Source: Viridibacterium sp035456105
GTDB lineage: Bacteria > Pseudomonadota > Gammaproteobacteria > Burkholderiales > Rhodocyclaceae
Length of the DNA: 64,000 nt
Direction of reading: 5' to 3'
NCBI GenBank assembly: GCA_035456105.1
Contig: DATIDV010000017.1
Span: 1 to 64,000, forward strand
Notes under the pieces: model-generated
Told to the model about the DNA's origin: nothing
What the model saw: only the letters and a program-made list of their open reading frames with translations
The model's database searches: none
Position numbers and translations under genes: made by a program
Part shown: positions 1 through 7,576 of the stretch, in pieces
Layout: every line of letters begins with the position of its first letter
How positions within the stretch are numbered: the first letter of the stretch is position 1

Positions 1-1
1 T

Positions 2-883
2 CTGCGTGGCAACAACACCACCAGCGCAGCCAGCAATGCCACTTATGGCATTACCTGGACTGACTCCGGCGGCGGCGCCAATGCCGACACGTGGACCACT
101 ACGGCGGCCTTCCCGAAGACCCTGACCTACACTTACGAGCCAGTGAGCCCGCAGTGCGTGAAGGACAAGCTGGCCAGCTACGCAGGTGTGGGCAAGAACG
201 GTGCAGTGCTGACCGCAGCGGCTTGTGGCACGAGCAGCTCTTCGTCCAGCGCCGCTTCGAGCAGTGTTGCTTCGAGCAGCTCCTCGAGCGTGGCGTCTAG
301 CGTTGCTTCGAGCAGCTCTTCCAGCAAGGCTTCCTCTTCGTCAAGCAGCGTTGCCGCAAGCAGCAGCTCGTCGAGCAAGGCATCGTCGGCCAGCAGCGTC
401 GCTTCGAGCTCTTCGTCGAGCGCCGCCTCCAGCGTGTCTTCGTCCAGCTCGTCCGCCAGCGGTTCAGCCGTGACGATCCAGGAAAGCACGACGGGCTTCT
501 GCAGCGTTGATGGCGCTGTCGCAACGGCTAACAGCGGTTTCACCGGAACGGGTTACGCCAACCTGTCCAATAGCGCTGGTGCAGGTGTCGACTGGTCCGT
601 GAGTGCGCCGAAGGCTGCGAACTACACGGTGACCTTCCGTTATTCCAACGGTGGCTCTGGTGCGACAACCTCCGGCAAGGTCTTGGTGAACGGTGTGGTG
701 GTTCAGAACAGCACGTCATTGTTCTCGAAGACTGCTTCGAAGACGACTTGGACCAACAAGAGCTTCACCGTGGCTCTGAAGGCAGGCGCAAACCGGATTC
801 GCGTTGAAGCCGGCGCTTCGGCCGAGTTCGCTGACATTGACTACCTGTCGATGACTGGCGTGACACCTGTCGCCTGCCAGTAA
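2..883 (+). CDS. Secreted pectate lyase, C-terminal part, with poly-Ser linker and carbohydrate-binding module (5' end outside window)
   Basis: The reading frame is open from the window edge, so the start and most of the catalytic domain lie upstream. The first ~75 residues (LRGNN...ITW...NADTWTTTAAFP, then CVKDKLASYAGVGK) match the C-terminal end of a polysaccharide lyase family 1 pectate lyase; the same pattern recurs in the remnant at 34388-35022. A Ser-rich linker follows (about nt 230-465, almost only Ser, Ala, Val, Lys). The last ~140 residues form a beta-rich module with Tyr/Trp/Asn-rich strands and an 'ADIDYLSM' ending, typical of CBM35/CBM6-like carbohydrate-binding modules. By family knowledge it would cleave polygalacturonate outside the cell. 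The exact CBM family is inference. A strong terminator follows at 985. Confidence 0.85.
   Translation: MRGNNTTSAASNATYGITWTDSGGGANADTWTTTAAFPKTLTYTYEPVSPQCVKDKLASYAGVGKNGAVLTAAACGTSSSSSSAASSSVASSSSSSVASSVASSSSSSKASSSSSSVAASSSSSSKASSASSVASSSSSSAASSVSSSSSSASGSAVTIQESTTGFCSVDGAVATANSGFTGTGYANLSNSAGAGVDWSVSAPKAANYTVTFRYSNGGSGATTSGKVLVNGVVVQNSTSLFSKTASKTTWTNKSFTVALKAGANRIRVEAGASAEFADIDYLSMTGVTPVACQ
230..465 (+). repeat. Low-complexity poly-serine linker coding repeat
   Basis: Degenerate tandem AGC/TCG/TCC serine codons interspersed with GCT/GCC alanine and GTT valine codons encode a flexible linker between catalytic and binding modules. Such linkers are common in secreted plant cell wall-degrading enzymes, for example in Cellvibrio. 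The repeat creates spurious open frames on both strands. Confidence 0.85.
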
Positions 884-984
884 TCAGCCCCTGTTGCGGT
901 CCTTCGTGATCGCAACAACAGCTGAGAGACAGCGCTGCGTGGGGATGATGTAGCAATACGCTCAACCCTTCGATTCGCTGCAAT

Positions 985-1018
985 AAAGCCTGCACCTCGG
1001 TGCGGGCTTTATTTTTTT
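985..1018 (+). terminator. Rho-independent terminator after pectate lyase
   Basis: A 12-bp stem (985-996 with 999-1010, one T-G pair) and two-base loop are followed by a T-rich tract ending in seven T's. It lies about 100 nt after the pectate lyase stop codon. Confidence 0.85.
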
Positions 1019-1088
1019 GCGGCTCGCGATGTTTCTCGGGCAATGCAGGTCCGGACGCTTGCCGGGTATCGCGCGCCCGGATGAGCGC

Positions 1089-1116
1089 GAAAAAACGGAC
1101 TGCCTCGGCAGTCCGT
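1089..1116 (-). terminator. Rho-independent terminator of the PEP-CTERM gene
   Basis: Read on the minus strand, a 10-bp perfect stem (ACGGACTGCC/GGCAGTCCGT, loop GA) is followed by seven T's. It lies 50 nt past the stop of the minus-strand gene ending at 1167. Confidence 0.85.
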
Positions 1117-1166
1117 CAGATCAGCACCACTGCCTCCTTTGGGCACTATGGTACGGCTCGGCTTCT

Positions 1167-1760
1167 TCACGCCTTGCGCCGGCGACGCAAGCCAGCCAGC
1201 GCAACAACGCCCAGCCCGACCAATGCCAGCGACGACGGCTCAGGCACCGCGGCCGCTTCGCCGAACACGGTGAGCTTGGCATCGTAGAGGCGGAAGTTAT
1301 TGGCGCCGACACCTTCGTCAGCAAACCACAGGTCAAACTTCTCTGCGGCGATGGACAAGGCGAAGGTATCGACGCTCGGGCCAAAGCTGAAAGTCTGCGA
1401 AGTCACGGTGTCGCCGACCCGGTTCAGGGGCAATTCCGTGAGCGAGTTGCCGGGGCGAACATGCCAGGCTTCGGGAAAGATGAAGTTGAAGCCGTTCGTC
1501 TGCGAGAAATTCAGCGTGAGTTCGAAATGCTCGATCGATGTGAAGTTGAAAGCGCTGAAATTGAAGGCGTCCGAGAAACGAACGTTTGAGCTGTCCGTGA
1601 CGGTGACATAGTCGGCGGACAGCAGATCCGTACCGCTCGGGTCGAGCTTGCCGGCGGCAGAGCCGTAGTCGTGGGTGATTTCGCCAAGGAGCACAGGCGT
1701 GGCGCCAGCGCTGGCCGAGAGGCCGGACAGGATGGCGATAAGTGCACAGATTTTTTTCAT
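1167..1760 (-). CDS. PEP-CTERM sorting-domain protein
   Basis: A 197-residue exported protein. An N-terminal signal peptide (residues 1 to ~20, MKKICALIAILSG... ending ASAGA) is followed by a beta-strand-rich body with repeated Phe/Asn/Ser. Residues 172-197 form a complete PEP-CTERM tail: V-PEP motif, a hydrophobic helix, then an RRRRK cluster. In the family this tail is removed or anchored by an exosortase, usually in exopolysaccharide-producing bacteria. No exosortase gene is in this window. The body resembles no enzyme I recognise. It is transcribed alone and has its own terminator at 1089. Confidence 0.88.
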   Translation of the reverse strand: MKKICALIAILSGLSASAGATPVLLGEITHDYGSAAGKLDPSGTDLLSADYVTVTDSSNVRFSDAFNFSAFNFTSIEHFELTLNFSQTNGFNFIFPEAWHVRPGNSLTELPLNRVGDTVTSQTFSFGPSVDTFALSIAAEKFDLWFADEGVGANNFRLYDAKLTVFGEAAAVPEPSSLALVGLGVVALAGLRRRRKA

Positions 1761-1952
1761 ATTGTTTTCCAGTTGATGACTCTCGACTTGCTGCTGCGCG
1801 CAAGCATTCCAGTCTACCTGCGCGGCAATCCCTGTCAGTCGCCACGCTATTCATACTGAGTATTTATGCGCACTTCTGGTGCAAAACCCGTGCTATTCAC
1901 CTGATGAACGTGTTTTTGCGGCGTTTTCTTGATCTGTGCTAAGACGCTCGAT

Positions 1953-1966
1953 TGCGCCATGGCGCA
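1953..1966. promoter_or_regulatory. 14-bp perfect palindrome upstream of the acetate transporter gene
   Basis: TGCGCCATGGCGCA is a perfect inverted repeat centred 53 nt upstream of the start at 2013. A second small palindrome, ATACTGAGTAT, lies at 1853-1863. The position suits an operator, but no regulator is known; the assignment is inference from symmetry and location only. Confidence 0.3.
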
Positions 1967-2012
1967 GTCTGCGACCTTTGCCGATTGCGGCTCGAACACA
2001 GGAGTTTTTTGA

Positions 2013-2630
2013 ATGGCTGATCACGCTCACGGGCACGACCACACTGCGAATCCGGCGCCGTTGGGGCTGTTGGGTTTCGGCATGACGACGGTGCTGTTGA
2101 ATCTTCACAATGCTGGGCTGGTGGAACTCGGCACGACGGTATTGGCCATGGGCATCTTCTACGGCGGCATCTGCCAGGTGCTGGCAGGGCTGATGGAGTG
2201 GAAGAAGGGCAATACCTTCGGCACCGTGGCGTTCACGTCTTACGGTTTCTTCTGGCTGTCGCTGGTGGCGATCATCGTTTTGCCGAAAACCGGTTTGACC
2301 CAAGCCAGCTCCGCCACGGGCATGGCTGCGTATCTGCTCATGTGGGGCGTGCTGACCTTCGTGCTGTTCATCGGTAGCCTGAAGCTGAATCGCGCAACAC
2401 AGTTCGTGTTTGCTTCGCTGACCGTGCTGTTCGCGCTGCTGGCTGGCGCCGATCTGTCGGGCAGTGAAGGGCTGAAGACACTGGCGGGCTGGGAGGGGAT
2501 GATCTGCGGCGCTTCGGCAATCTACCTCGCTGCAGCGCAAATCCTCAACGAGATCTATGGTCGTAATGTGCTGCCGCTTGGCGAATGTGCGCGCCCTGTC
2601 GTGGCCGGCATGTTTGCAAAGGCCGCCTGA
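2013..2630 (+). CDS. satP: Acetate/succinate transporter, GPR1/FUN34/YaaH (SatP) family
   Basis: A 205-residue inner membrane protein with about six transmembrane segments. The family signature NPAPLGL is at residues 13-19, just after a His-rich N-terminus (MADHAHGHDH), and the length matches E. coli SatP (about 190 aa). SatP-family proteins move acetate and succinate with protons. The SD is AGGAG (ACAGGAG about 10 nt before ATG). The His-rich N-terminal extension is unusual and could bind metal, but that is speculation. The downstream amino-acid permease starts 50 nt later, so both may be co-transcribed. Confidence 0.88.
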   Translation: MADHAHGHDHTANPAPLGLLGFGMTTVLLNLHNAGLVELGTTVLAMGIFYGGICQVLAGLMEWKKGNTFGTVAFTSYGFFWLSLVAIIVLPKTGLTQASSATGMAAYLLMWGVLTFVLFIGSLKLNRATQFVFASLTVLFALLAGADLSGSEGLKTLAGWEGMICGASAIYLAAAQILNEIYGRNVLPLGECARPVVAGMFAKAA

Positions 2631-2679
2631 CACCTGCTGCAGGTAGCGCATGACAGCCTGACATCGAAGGGAGCGGGAA

Positions 2680-4077
2680 ATGACACAGCCGCAGAAGCAG
2701 CCGCAGGACATGACAAACAAGAATGAAGGTCTGCACCGTTCCCTGAAGAATCGTCACATCCAGCTGATCGCGCTGGGCGGGGCGATTGGCACCGGCCTGT
2801 TTCTGGGCGGCGCGCAAAGCATCCAGCTGGCGGGCCCTGCGGTGCTGCTGGCGTATGGCGTTGCGGGCTTCGTCGCCTTCCTGATCATGCGCCAGCTTGG
2901 CGAGATGGCGGTGGACGAGCCGGTGTCCGGCTCTTTCAGCCATTTTGCGCACAAGTACTGGGGTGATTTTCCGGGCTTCCTGTCAGGCTGGAATTACTGG
3001 GTGCTGTACGTGCTCGTCGGCATGGCAGAGCTGACTGCGGTCGGCGTGTATGTGCAGTACTGGTGGCCTGATGTGCCGCAATGGGCTTCGGCGCTGCTGT
3101 TCTTCGTGCTGATCAATGCGATCAATCTGGCCAATGTGAAGGCCTATGGCGAAACGGAGTTCTGGTTCTCGCTGATCAAGGTGATCGCCATCATCGGCAT
3201 GATCGTCTTCGGCAGCTATCTGCTGTTCAGTGGCAATGGCGGTCCGCAGGCGAGTGTGTCGAACCTTTGGTCGCACGGCGGCTTCATGCCGAATGGATGG
3301 AACGGGCTGCTCATGTCGCTGGCCATGGTGATGTTCTCCTTCGGCGGCCTGGAGCTGATCGGCATCACGGCGGCGGAGGCGAGCGATCCGCAGCGCACGA
3401 TTCCCCGCGCGGTGAATCAGGTGATCTACCGCATCCTGATCTTCTACGTTGGCGCACTGGCGGTGTTGCTGTGTCTGTACCCGTGGGATCAGGTGGTGCA
3501 AGGCGGCAGCCCCTTCGTGCTGATCTTCCAGCATCTGGGTCAGGCGCCGGTCGCGCACGTGCTGAATGTGGTGGTGTTGAGCGCGGCCCTGTCGGTCTAC
3601 AACAGCGGGGTCTACTGCAATAGCCGCATGCTTTATGGCCTCGCCGAACAGGGCAATGCGCCACGTGCCATGCATTCGCTCAATAAGCGCGGCGTGCCGG
3701 TGGCGGCGCTGGCGGTCTCGGCTGCAGCGACTCTGGCCTGCGTGCTACTCAACTATCTTCTGCCGGGTCAGGCCCTCGGGCTGTTGATGGCGCTCGTGGT
3801 GGCGGCGCTGGTGATCAACTGGGCCTTGATCAGCCTCTCGCATCTGCGCTTTCGCGCTGCGAAAAAGCGCGCTGGCGTGAAGACAGGCTTCCCGTCGCCG
3901 TGGTCTCCGCTGAGCAACTATCTCTGCCTGGCCTTCCTGGCCGTAATTCTCGTGGTGATGTTGCTGACACCCGAGATCAGGGTGTCCGTGCTGATGATTC
4001 CGCTGTGGCTACTGGTGCTGTTCGGCGGCTACACCCTCAAGCGACGGCGGCAGCGCGTGCTGGCACCTGCTGTGTAA
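2680..4077 (+). CDS. Amino-acid permease, APC superfamily (AAT family)
   Basis: A 465-residue inner membrane transporter with about 12 hydrophobic segments. The N-terminal family motif GAIGTGLF lies at residues 34-41 after LKNRHIQLIALG, and a conserved segment 'FGGLELIGITAAEASDPQRTIPRA' pattern lies near the middle, as in ProY/CycA/AroP-type permeases. These are H+-coupled importers of amino acids; the substrate cannot be told from sequence alone. The ATG at 2680 follows a GGGAG SD at proper spacing; an internal ATG at 2710 would remove ten Gln/Pro-rich residues. Confidence 0.88.
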   Translation: MTQPQKQPQDMTNKNEGLHRSLKNRHIQLIALGGAIGTGLFLGGAQSIQLAGPAVLLAYGVAGFVAFLIMRQLGEMAVDEPVSGSFSHFAHKYWGDFPGFLSGWNYWVLYVLVGMAELTAVGVYVQYWWPDVPQWASALLFFVLINAINLANVKAYGETEFWFSLIKVIAIIGMIVFGSYLLFSGNGGPQASVSNLWSHGGFMPNGWNGLLMSLAMVMFSFGGLELIGITAAEASDPQRTIPRAVNQVIYRILIFYVGALAVLLCLYPWDQVVQGGSPFVLIFQHLGQAPVAHVLNVVVLSAALSVYNSGVYCNSRMLYGLAEQGNAPRAMHSLNKRGVPVAALAVSAAATLACVLLNYLLPGQALGLLMALVVAALVINWALISLSHLRFRAAKKRAGVKTGFPSPWSPLSNYLCLAFLAVILVVMLLTPEIRVSVLMIPLWLLVLFGGYTLKRRRQRVLAPAV

Positions 4078-4170
4078 GTCAGCGTATGCGGACTTGCTCT
4101 GCGCGGTCAGGCAACAGAGAATCGTGGGCGCACCACACCCACTTTTCTGCCACCGACCAGGGAGAGTTTC

Positions 4171-4749
4171 ATGCACCACGCCAGCCATGCAAAAGTCATT
4201 TCCGGAATTTTTCTCGCGGCGACATTGATCGGCGCAGCGCCGGCACACGCCTCGGGCTTCACGCTGTCCAGCCCTGACATCAAGGCCGGAAGCACGATTG
4301 CAAAGCGCTTCGAATTCAATGGCTTCGGTTGCTCGGGCGAGAACAAATCGCCTGCGCTGAAGTGGAGCGGCGCGCCGAAGGACGCGAAGAGTTTTGCGGT
4401 GACGGTGTATGACCCGGATGCGCCAACCGGCTCGGGCTGGTGGCACTGGATGGTGATCAACATCCCCGCCAGCGTCACGGAACTGGCTGCGGGCGCTGGC
4501 GCGCCGAACAGCACTGCCCTGCCGGCGGGGGCCGTTCAAAGCCGCATCGATTACGGCGTGAATGGCTGGGGCGGCGTGTGCCCGCCGCAGGGCGACAAGC
4601 CACATCGCTACATCTTCACCGTGCATGCGCTGAAGGTCGACAAGCTGGATGTACCCGCAGATGCGACCGCTGCGCTGACGGGTTTCATGATCAATGGCAA
4701 CTCGCTCGGCAAGGCGAGCTTTACGGCGAAATACGGTCGCGCAAAATAA
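4171..4749 (+). CDS. Secreted YbhB/YbcL-family (PEBP-like) protein
   Basis: A 192-residue protein with a signal peptide (residues 1 to about 27, ending APAHA), so it is probably periplasmic. It carries the PEBP signature around residues 79-95: YDPDAPTGSGWWHW, followed by MVINIP, and later a GYGGxxPP-like stretch (GWGGVCPPQGDKPHRYIF). Family members are phosphatidylethanolamine-binding-protein-like; their bacterial function is poorly known, and E. coli YbhB/YbcL are the best studied. The SD GGGAGAG precedes the ATG. It stands alone and converges on the TPM gene. Confidence 0.9.
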   Translation: MHHASHAKVISGIFLAATLIGAAPAHASGFTLSSPDIKAGSTIAKRFEFNGFGCSGENKSPALKWSGAPKDAKSFAVTVYDPDAPTGSGWWHWMVINIPASVTELAAGAGAPNSTALPAGAVQSRIDYGVNGWGGVCPPQGDKPHRYIFTVHALKVDKLDVPADATAALTGFMINGNSLGKASFTAKYGRAK

Positions 4750-4767
4750 GGCGGCCGTACAGCTTCA

Positions 4768-5322
4768 TTACAGCGTCAGAGGCCGGTTCGGCAGTTCGTT
4801 GGGGTTACGGTCTGCCGAAACCGGAAAGTGACGACGCAGCAGCGTGCCAATGGCATCAATCGCGCTGAGCACGCCCTGTTCGTAGTCGTCCTGCCGGAAG
4901 CGCGCCGTGGTGTCGGCAACGATGCCTCGCCAGACCTCCTCGCCCACCCTGGCGTGAATGCCGCGGTCAGCAATGATTTCGAGTTGATGCTCGGCCATGA
5001 GGATGTAGATCAGCACGCCGGAATTGTCGGCCGTGTCCCACACGCCGAGCTGTGAGAAGAGATCGACGGCGCGCGCACGCGACAGCGACGAGGCCGGGAG
5101 CTTCGAGGCGCCCGCACTGGCTACCGCCCAGCCGAGACCGCCTTCGATGACAACGCGCAGCTCGCCACTATGGCCGCTCTCGGCCGCCGTCACGGCCTGC
5201 TCGATGTGCTGCAGGCTTTCTGCGGGAAAGGCCTTGCGTAGTTGCCGATCGGCAGACCAGAGATGATTGCCGAGGCGCGCGAAAATATTCGGATGGTTCT
5301 TGTGCAGATTATTTTTGTGCAT
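4768..5322 (-). CDS. TPM-domain protein (cytoplasmic), third gene of lemA operon
   Basis: A 184-residue protein without a signal peptide. The TPM (TLP18.3/Psb32/MOLO-1) core is recognisable as 'SGELRVVIEGGL' near residue 56, 'ARAVDLFSQLGVWDTADNSGVLIYI' and 'LEIIADRGIHARVG...W' in the middle. The usual membrane anchor is absent. The start ATG (5322) follows GGAG at 9 nt; an alternative GTG at 5328 overlaps the stop codon of the preceding TPM gene. This lemA-TPM-TPM arrangement is widespread in proteobacteria, which suggests joint envelope or protein-quality work, but the biochemical role is unknown. Confidence 0.82.
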   Translation of the reverse strand: MHKNNLHKNHPNIFARLGNHLWSADRQLRKAFPAESLQHIEQAVTAAESGHSGELRVVIEGGLGWAVASAGASKLPASSLSRARAVDLFSQLGVWDTADNSGVLIYILMAEHQLEIIADRGIHARVGEEVWRGIVADTTARFRQDDYEQGVLSAIDAIGTLLRRHFPVSADRNPNELPNRPLTL

Positions 5323-5324
5323 GA

Positions 5325-6146
5325 TCACCAGCTCCCAGACGCGCCGCCGCCGCCGAAACCACCGCCGCCGCCGCCACCGAACCCGCCTCCTCCAAAGCCG
5401 CCTCCGCCACCGAAACCACCCCCGCCACCGCCGCCACGCCCGCCGCGCAGAATGGCATCGAGCACCATACCGGTCGCCACGCCGCCAAGCCCGCTGCCAT
5501 GCGAGTAGTAGCCGCTACGCCTGCCACCACGGCGGAACATGGCCATCAGCACGAAGGCCCCGATCAGGATGACGTACAGCAGACTGCCGCCACTGCCAGC
5601 GTTGCCTTGGTTGCCCGCTCGCCGCTGTGGCGGCGGCAGCGCTTCGCCACCAATGACGCTGGCAATGCGCTCGACACCGGCGGCAATGCCCGCGTACATC
5701 GCGCCGCGCTGAAAATCGGGCGTGATGGTTTCCGCGATGATGCGCCTGGCGGTCACATCCGGCAGCGCACCTTCGAGCCCGCGACCGACCTCGATGCGTA
5801 GTTTGCGATCCTGCGTGGCGATAACGAGTATTACGCCGTCATCAACATTCTTGCGCCCGACTTTCCAGGCATCGGCGACACGAATGGAATAGGCCGCGAG
5901 GTCTTCCGGCTGCGTCGTCGGCAATAACAGCACGGCGACCTGACTGCCACTTTTCTGCTCGATGGCGGCAAGCCTCGTTTCCAACTGGGCGCGCTCGGGC
6001 GCCTGCAGGACATTGCTCAGATCGGTGACGTAGGACTTGAAGGCCGGCACGGCAACCAGTCCGGCATTGTTTTGTGCCGCGGCGCTGCCGCAGAGCAGCG
6101 CGCAGCTGCATATCAGCGAGGCGACGAAACGCAGGGCGATAGACAT
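5325..6146 (-). CDS. TPM-domain membrane protein with Gly-rich tail (YgcG-like)
   Basis: A 273-residue exported protein: signal peptide (1-24, ...LCGSAAAQ), TPM domain (about 35-160, with 'YVTDLSNVL', 'GSQVAVLLLPTTQ', 'VILVIATQDRKLRIEVGRGLEGALPD'), one transmembrane segment (about 190-208), then a C-terminal tail made almost only of Gly and Phe, ending GASGSW. This is the usual YgcG-type layout. It starts 3 nt after the lemA stop codon and its stop overlaps the start region of the next TPM gene, so the three genes are translationally linked. Confidence 0.88.
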   Translation of the reverse strand: MSIALRFVASLICSCALLCGSAAAQNNAGLVAVPAFKSYVTDLSNVLQAPERAQLETRLAAIEQKSGSQVAVLLLPTTQPEDLAAYSIRVADAWKVGRKNVDDGVILVIATQDRKLRIEVGRGLEGALPDVTARRIIAETITPDFQRGAMYAGIAAGVERIASVIGGEALPPPQRRAGNQGNAGSGGSLLYVILIGAFVLMAMFRRGGRRSGYYSHGSGLGGVATGMVLDAILRGGRGGGGGGGFGGGGGFGGGGFGGGGGGGFGGGGASGSW

Positions 6147-6149
6147 CGC

Positions 6150-6776
6150 TTACTTTGCCGGGCTACCACTGGCGCCGCCCCCGAAATCGACCTTGGGCGC
6201 ATCGGAGATGGTCTTCTCGTCTTCGACCGTGAAGCTCGGCTTGACCTTGTAGCCGAATATCATGGCCATGATGTTCGTCGGGAAACTGCGCACATTGACG
6301 TTGTAGGCCTGCACCGTGGAGATGAAGCGGTTACGCGCGACCGTCACCCGATTCTCCGTACCCTCAAGCTGCGCCTGCAGGTCGCGGAAGCCTGCGTCGG
6401 CCTTGAGATTGGGGTAGTTCTCGGTCACCACCATGAGACGCGACAGGGCACTCGACAGCTCGCCCTGCGCCTTGCCGAATTTCTCGACCGCCTGCGGGTC
6501 GTTCAAGGTCTCCGGCGTGATGTTCATGCTGCCGACCTTGGCGCGCGCCTCGGTGACGCGCACCAGCACATCCTGCTCGTGCGTCGCATAGCCTTTCACC
6601 ACGTTGACGAGGTTGGGCACGAGATCGGCGCGGCGCTTGTACTGGTTGAGCACTTCGGCCCATGCGGCCTTGACGGCCTCATCGTCACTCTGAATCTGGT
6701 TGTAGCCGCAGCCGGACAGCAGACTGAGCATCATGGCAATCAGGACCAGCAAAGAGAAACGCACAGGAAGACGCAT
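6150..6776 (-). CDS. lemA: LemA-family lipoprotein
   Basis: A 208-residue protein. The open frame extends upstream to 6956, but the ATG at 6776 is preferred because it begins a lipoprotein signal (MRLPVRFSLLV... LLSGCG lipobox, Cys about residue 23) and has a GCGAGG SD. The core shows the LemA hallmarks: 'KAAWAEVLNQYKRRADLVPNLV' near residue 38, then 'VVKGYATHE', 'ARNRFISTVQAYNV' and 'IFGYK' near the C-terminus. LemA proteins are anchored helical-bundle proteins of uncertain role. It is the first gene of an operon with the two TPM genes. Confidence 0.92.
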   Translation of the reverse strand: MRLPVRFSLLVLIAMMLSLLSGCGYNQIQSDDEAVKAAWAEVLNQYKRRADLVPNLVNVVKGYATHEQDVLVRVTEARAKVGSMNITPETLNDPQAVEKFGKAQGELSSALSRLMVVTENYPNLKADAGFRDLQAQLEGTENRVTVARNRFISTVQAYNVNVRSFPTNIMAMIFGYKVKPSFTVEDEKTISDAPKVDFGGGASGSPAK

Positions 6777-6940
6777 GACAATACCTCGCAGAATGAACGG
6801 AATGCAGCGGAACAGGAGCAAGAACAGGAACGAGAACGAGAACGGGCCTCTACATCTTAGGGTCTGCAGCAGCATCTTTCCAACTACCCGCCACATATGT
6901 CGAACAATTGCAGACGGGACGGAGAATATCCGCGAGGAAT

Positions 6941-6967
6941 AAAAAAAGGGCCGCAATGCGGCCCTTT
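6941..6967 (-). terminator. Rho-independent terminator of the cupin gene
   Basis: On the minus strand a perfect 8-bp stem (GGGCCGCA/TGCGGCCC, one-base loop) is followed by seven T's. It lies 38 nt after the cupin stop. On the plus strand only three T's follow, so it acts mainly for the minus strand. Confidence 0.85.
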
Positions 6968-7004
6968 CATTTTGCAGCGCTTCGCCGATACCCGGCGGGC
7001 GCGA

Positions 7005-7394
7005 TCAGCCCTTGACGAACAGCGTCACCAGCGGCACGCCCGCCACTTCGCGGCTCCAGTGGCCATGCAGCTCGGGGTTGAAGGTCGCGCCTTCAGGCAG
7101 GGTGTCGGCCGAGTAGAAATGCTCACCGGCATTAAAGCGGCGCAGCGTGCCGTCGAGCAGGCCGATTTCCATCGCGCCGCTGAGCACGAAAACCCATTGT
7201 GGCGTGCCGGTGCAGTGCATCTGGCTACGGAAGCCGGCCGGGCTTTCGCGCAGTTGCACGCCGCTGGCGGGCAAGACGGATGACAGGCGCGCATTCGGAT
7301 TGCCTTCAGGCAGTGCAATTTCCTCTTCGCGGAATTTCGCCTTGCCGTCGGTATCGGTGTACAGGATTACCTGCTTGAAAATCGGATTCGTCAT
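7005..7394 (-). CDS. Cupin-domain protein
   Basis: A 129-residue single-domain beta-barrel protein of unknown function. The cupin pattern is visible as 'FRSQMHCTGTPQWVFVLSG' (motif 1) and 'GEHFYSADTLPEGATFN' (motif 2). Motif 1 keeps only one His and has Gln where the metal-binding Glu is expected, so metal binding may be altered or lost. AGGAG lies 8 nt before the ATG. It is transcribed alone, diverging from the Hsp70 gene. Confidence 0.75.
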   Translation of the reverse strand: MTNPIFKQVILYTDTDGKAKFREEEIALPEGNPNARLSSVLPASGVQLRESPAGFRSQMHCTGTPQWVFVLSGAMEIGLLDGTLRRFNAGEHFYSADTLPEGATFNPELHGHWSREVAGVPLVTLFVKG

Positions 7395-7576
7395 GCTGAC
7401 TCCTGCCTGAAAGGATGAGGGGACGCAAAGGTTACTCCAAGTCCGGTGCGCCTGGCTTGCGCCCGTTCAAGCAAGGCGCTCAACACACTGACACATCAGG
7501 ACAATTGACCCGCGGCGTGACCGCCCGTACCCTTCCGAGCCTCCCGCCTCCGGGCAACGCTTCTCCTTTTGCATTC

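Noticed and set aside
178..543. Long minus-strand open frame (Glu/Leu-rich) opposite the poly-Ser linker
   Set aside because: It is the complement of the serine codon repeat; composition and lack of SD show it is a shadow.
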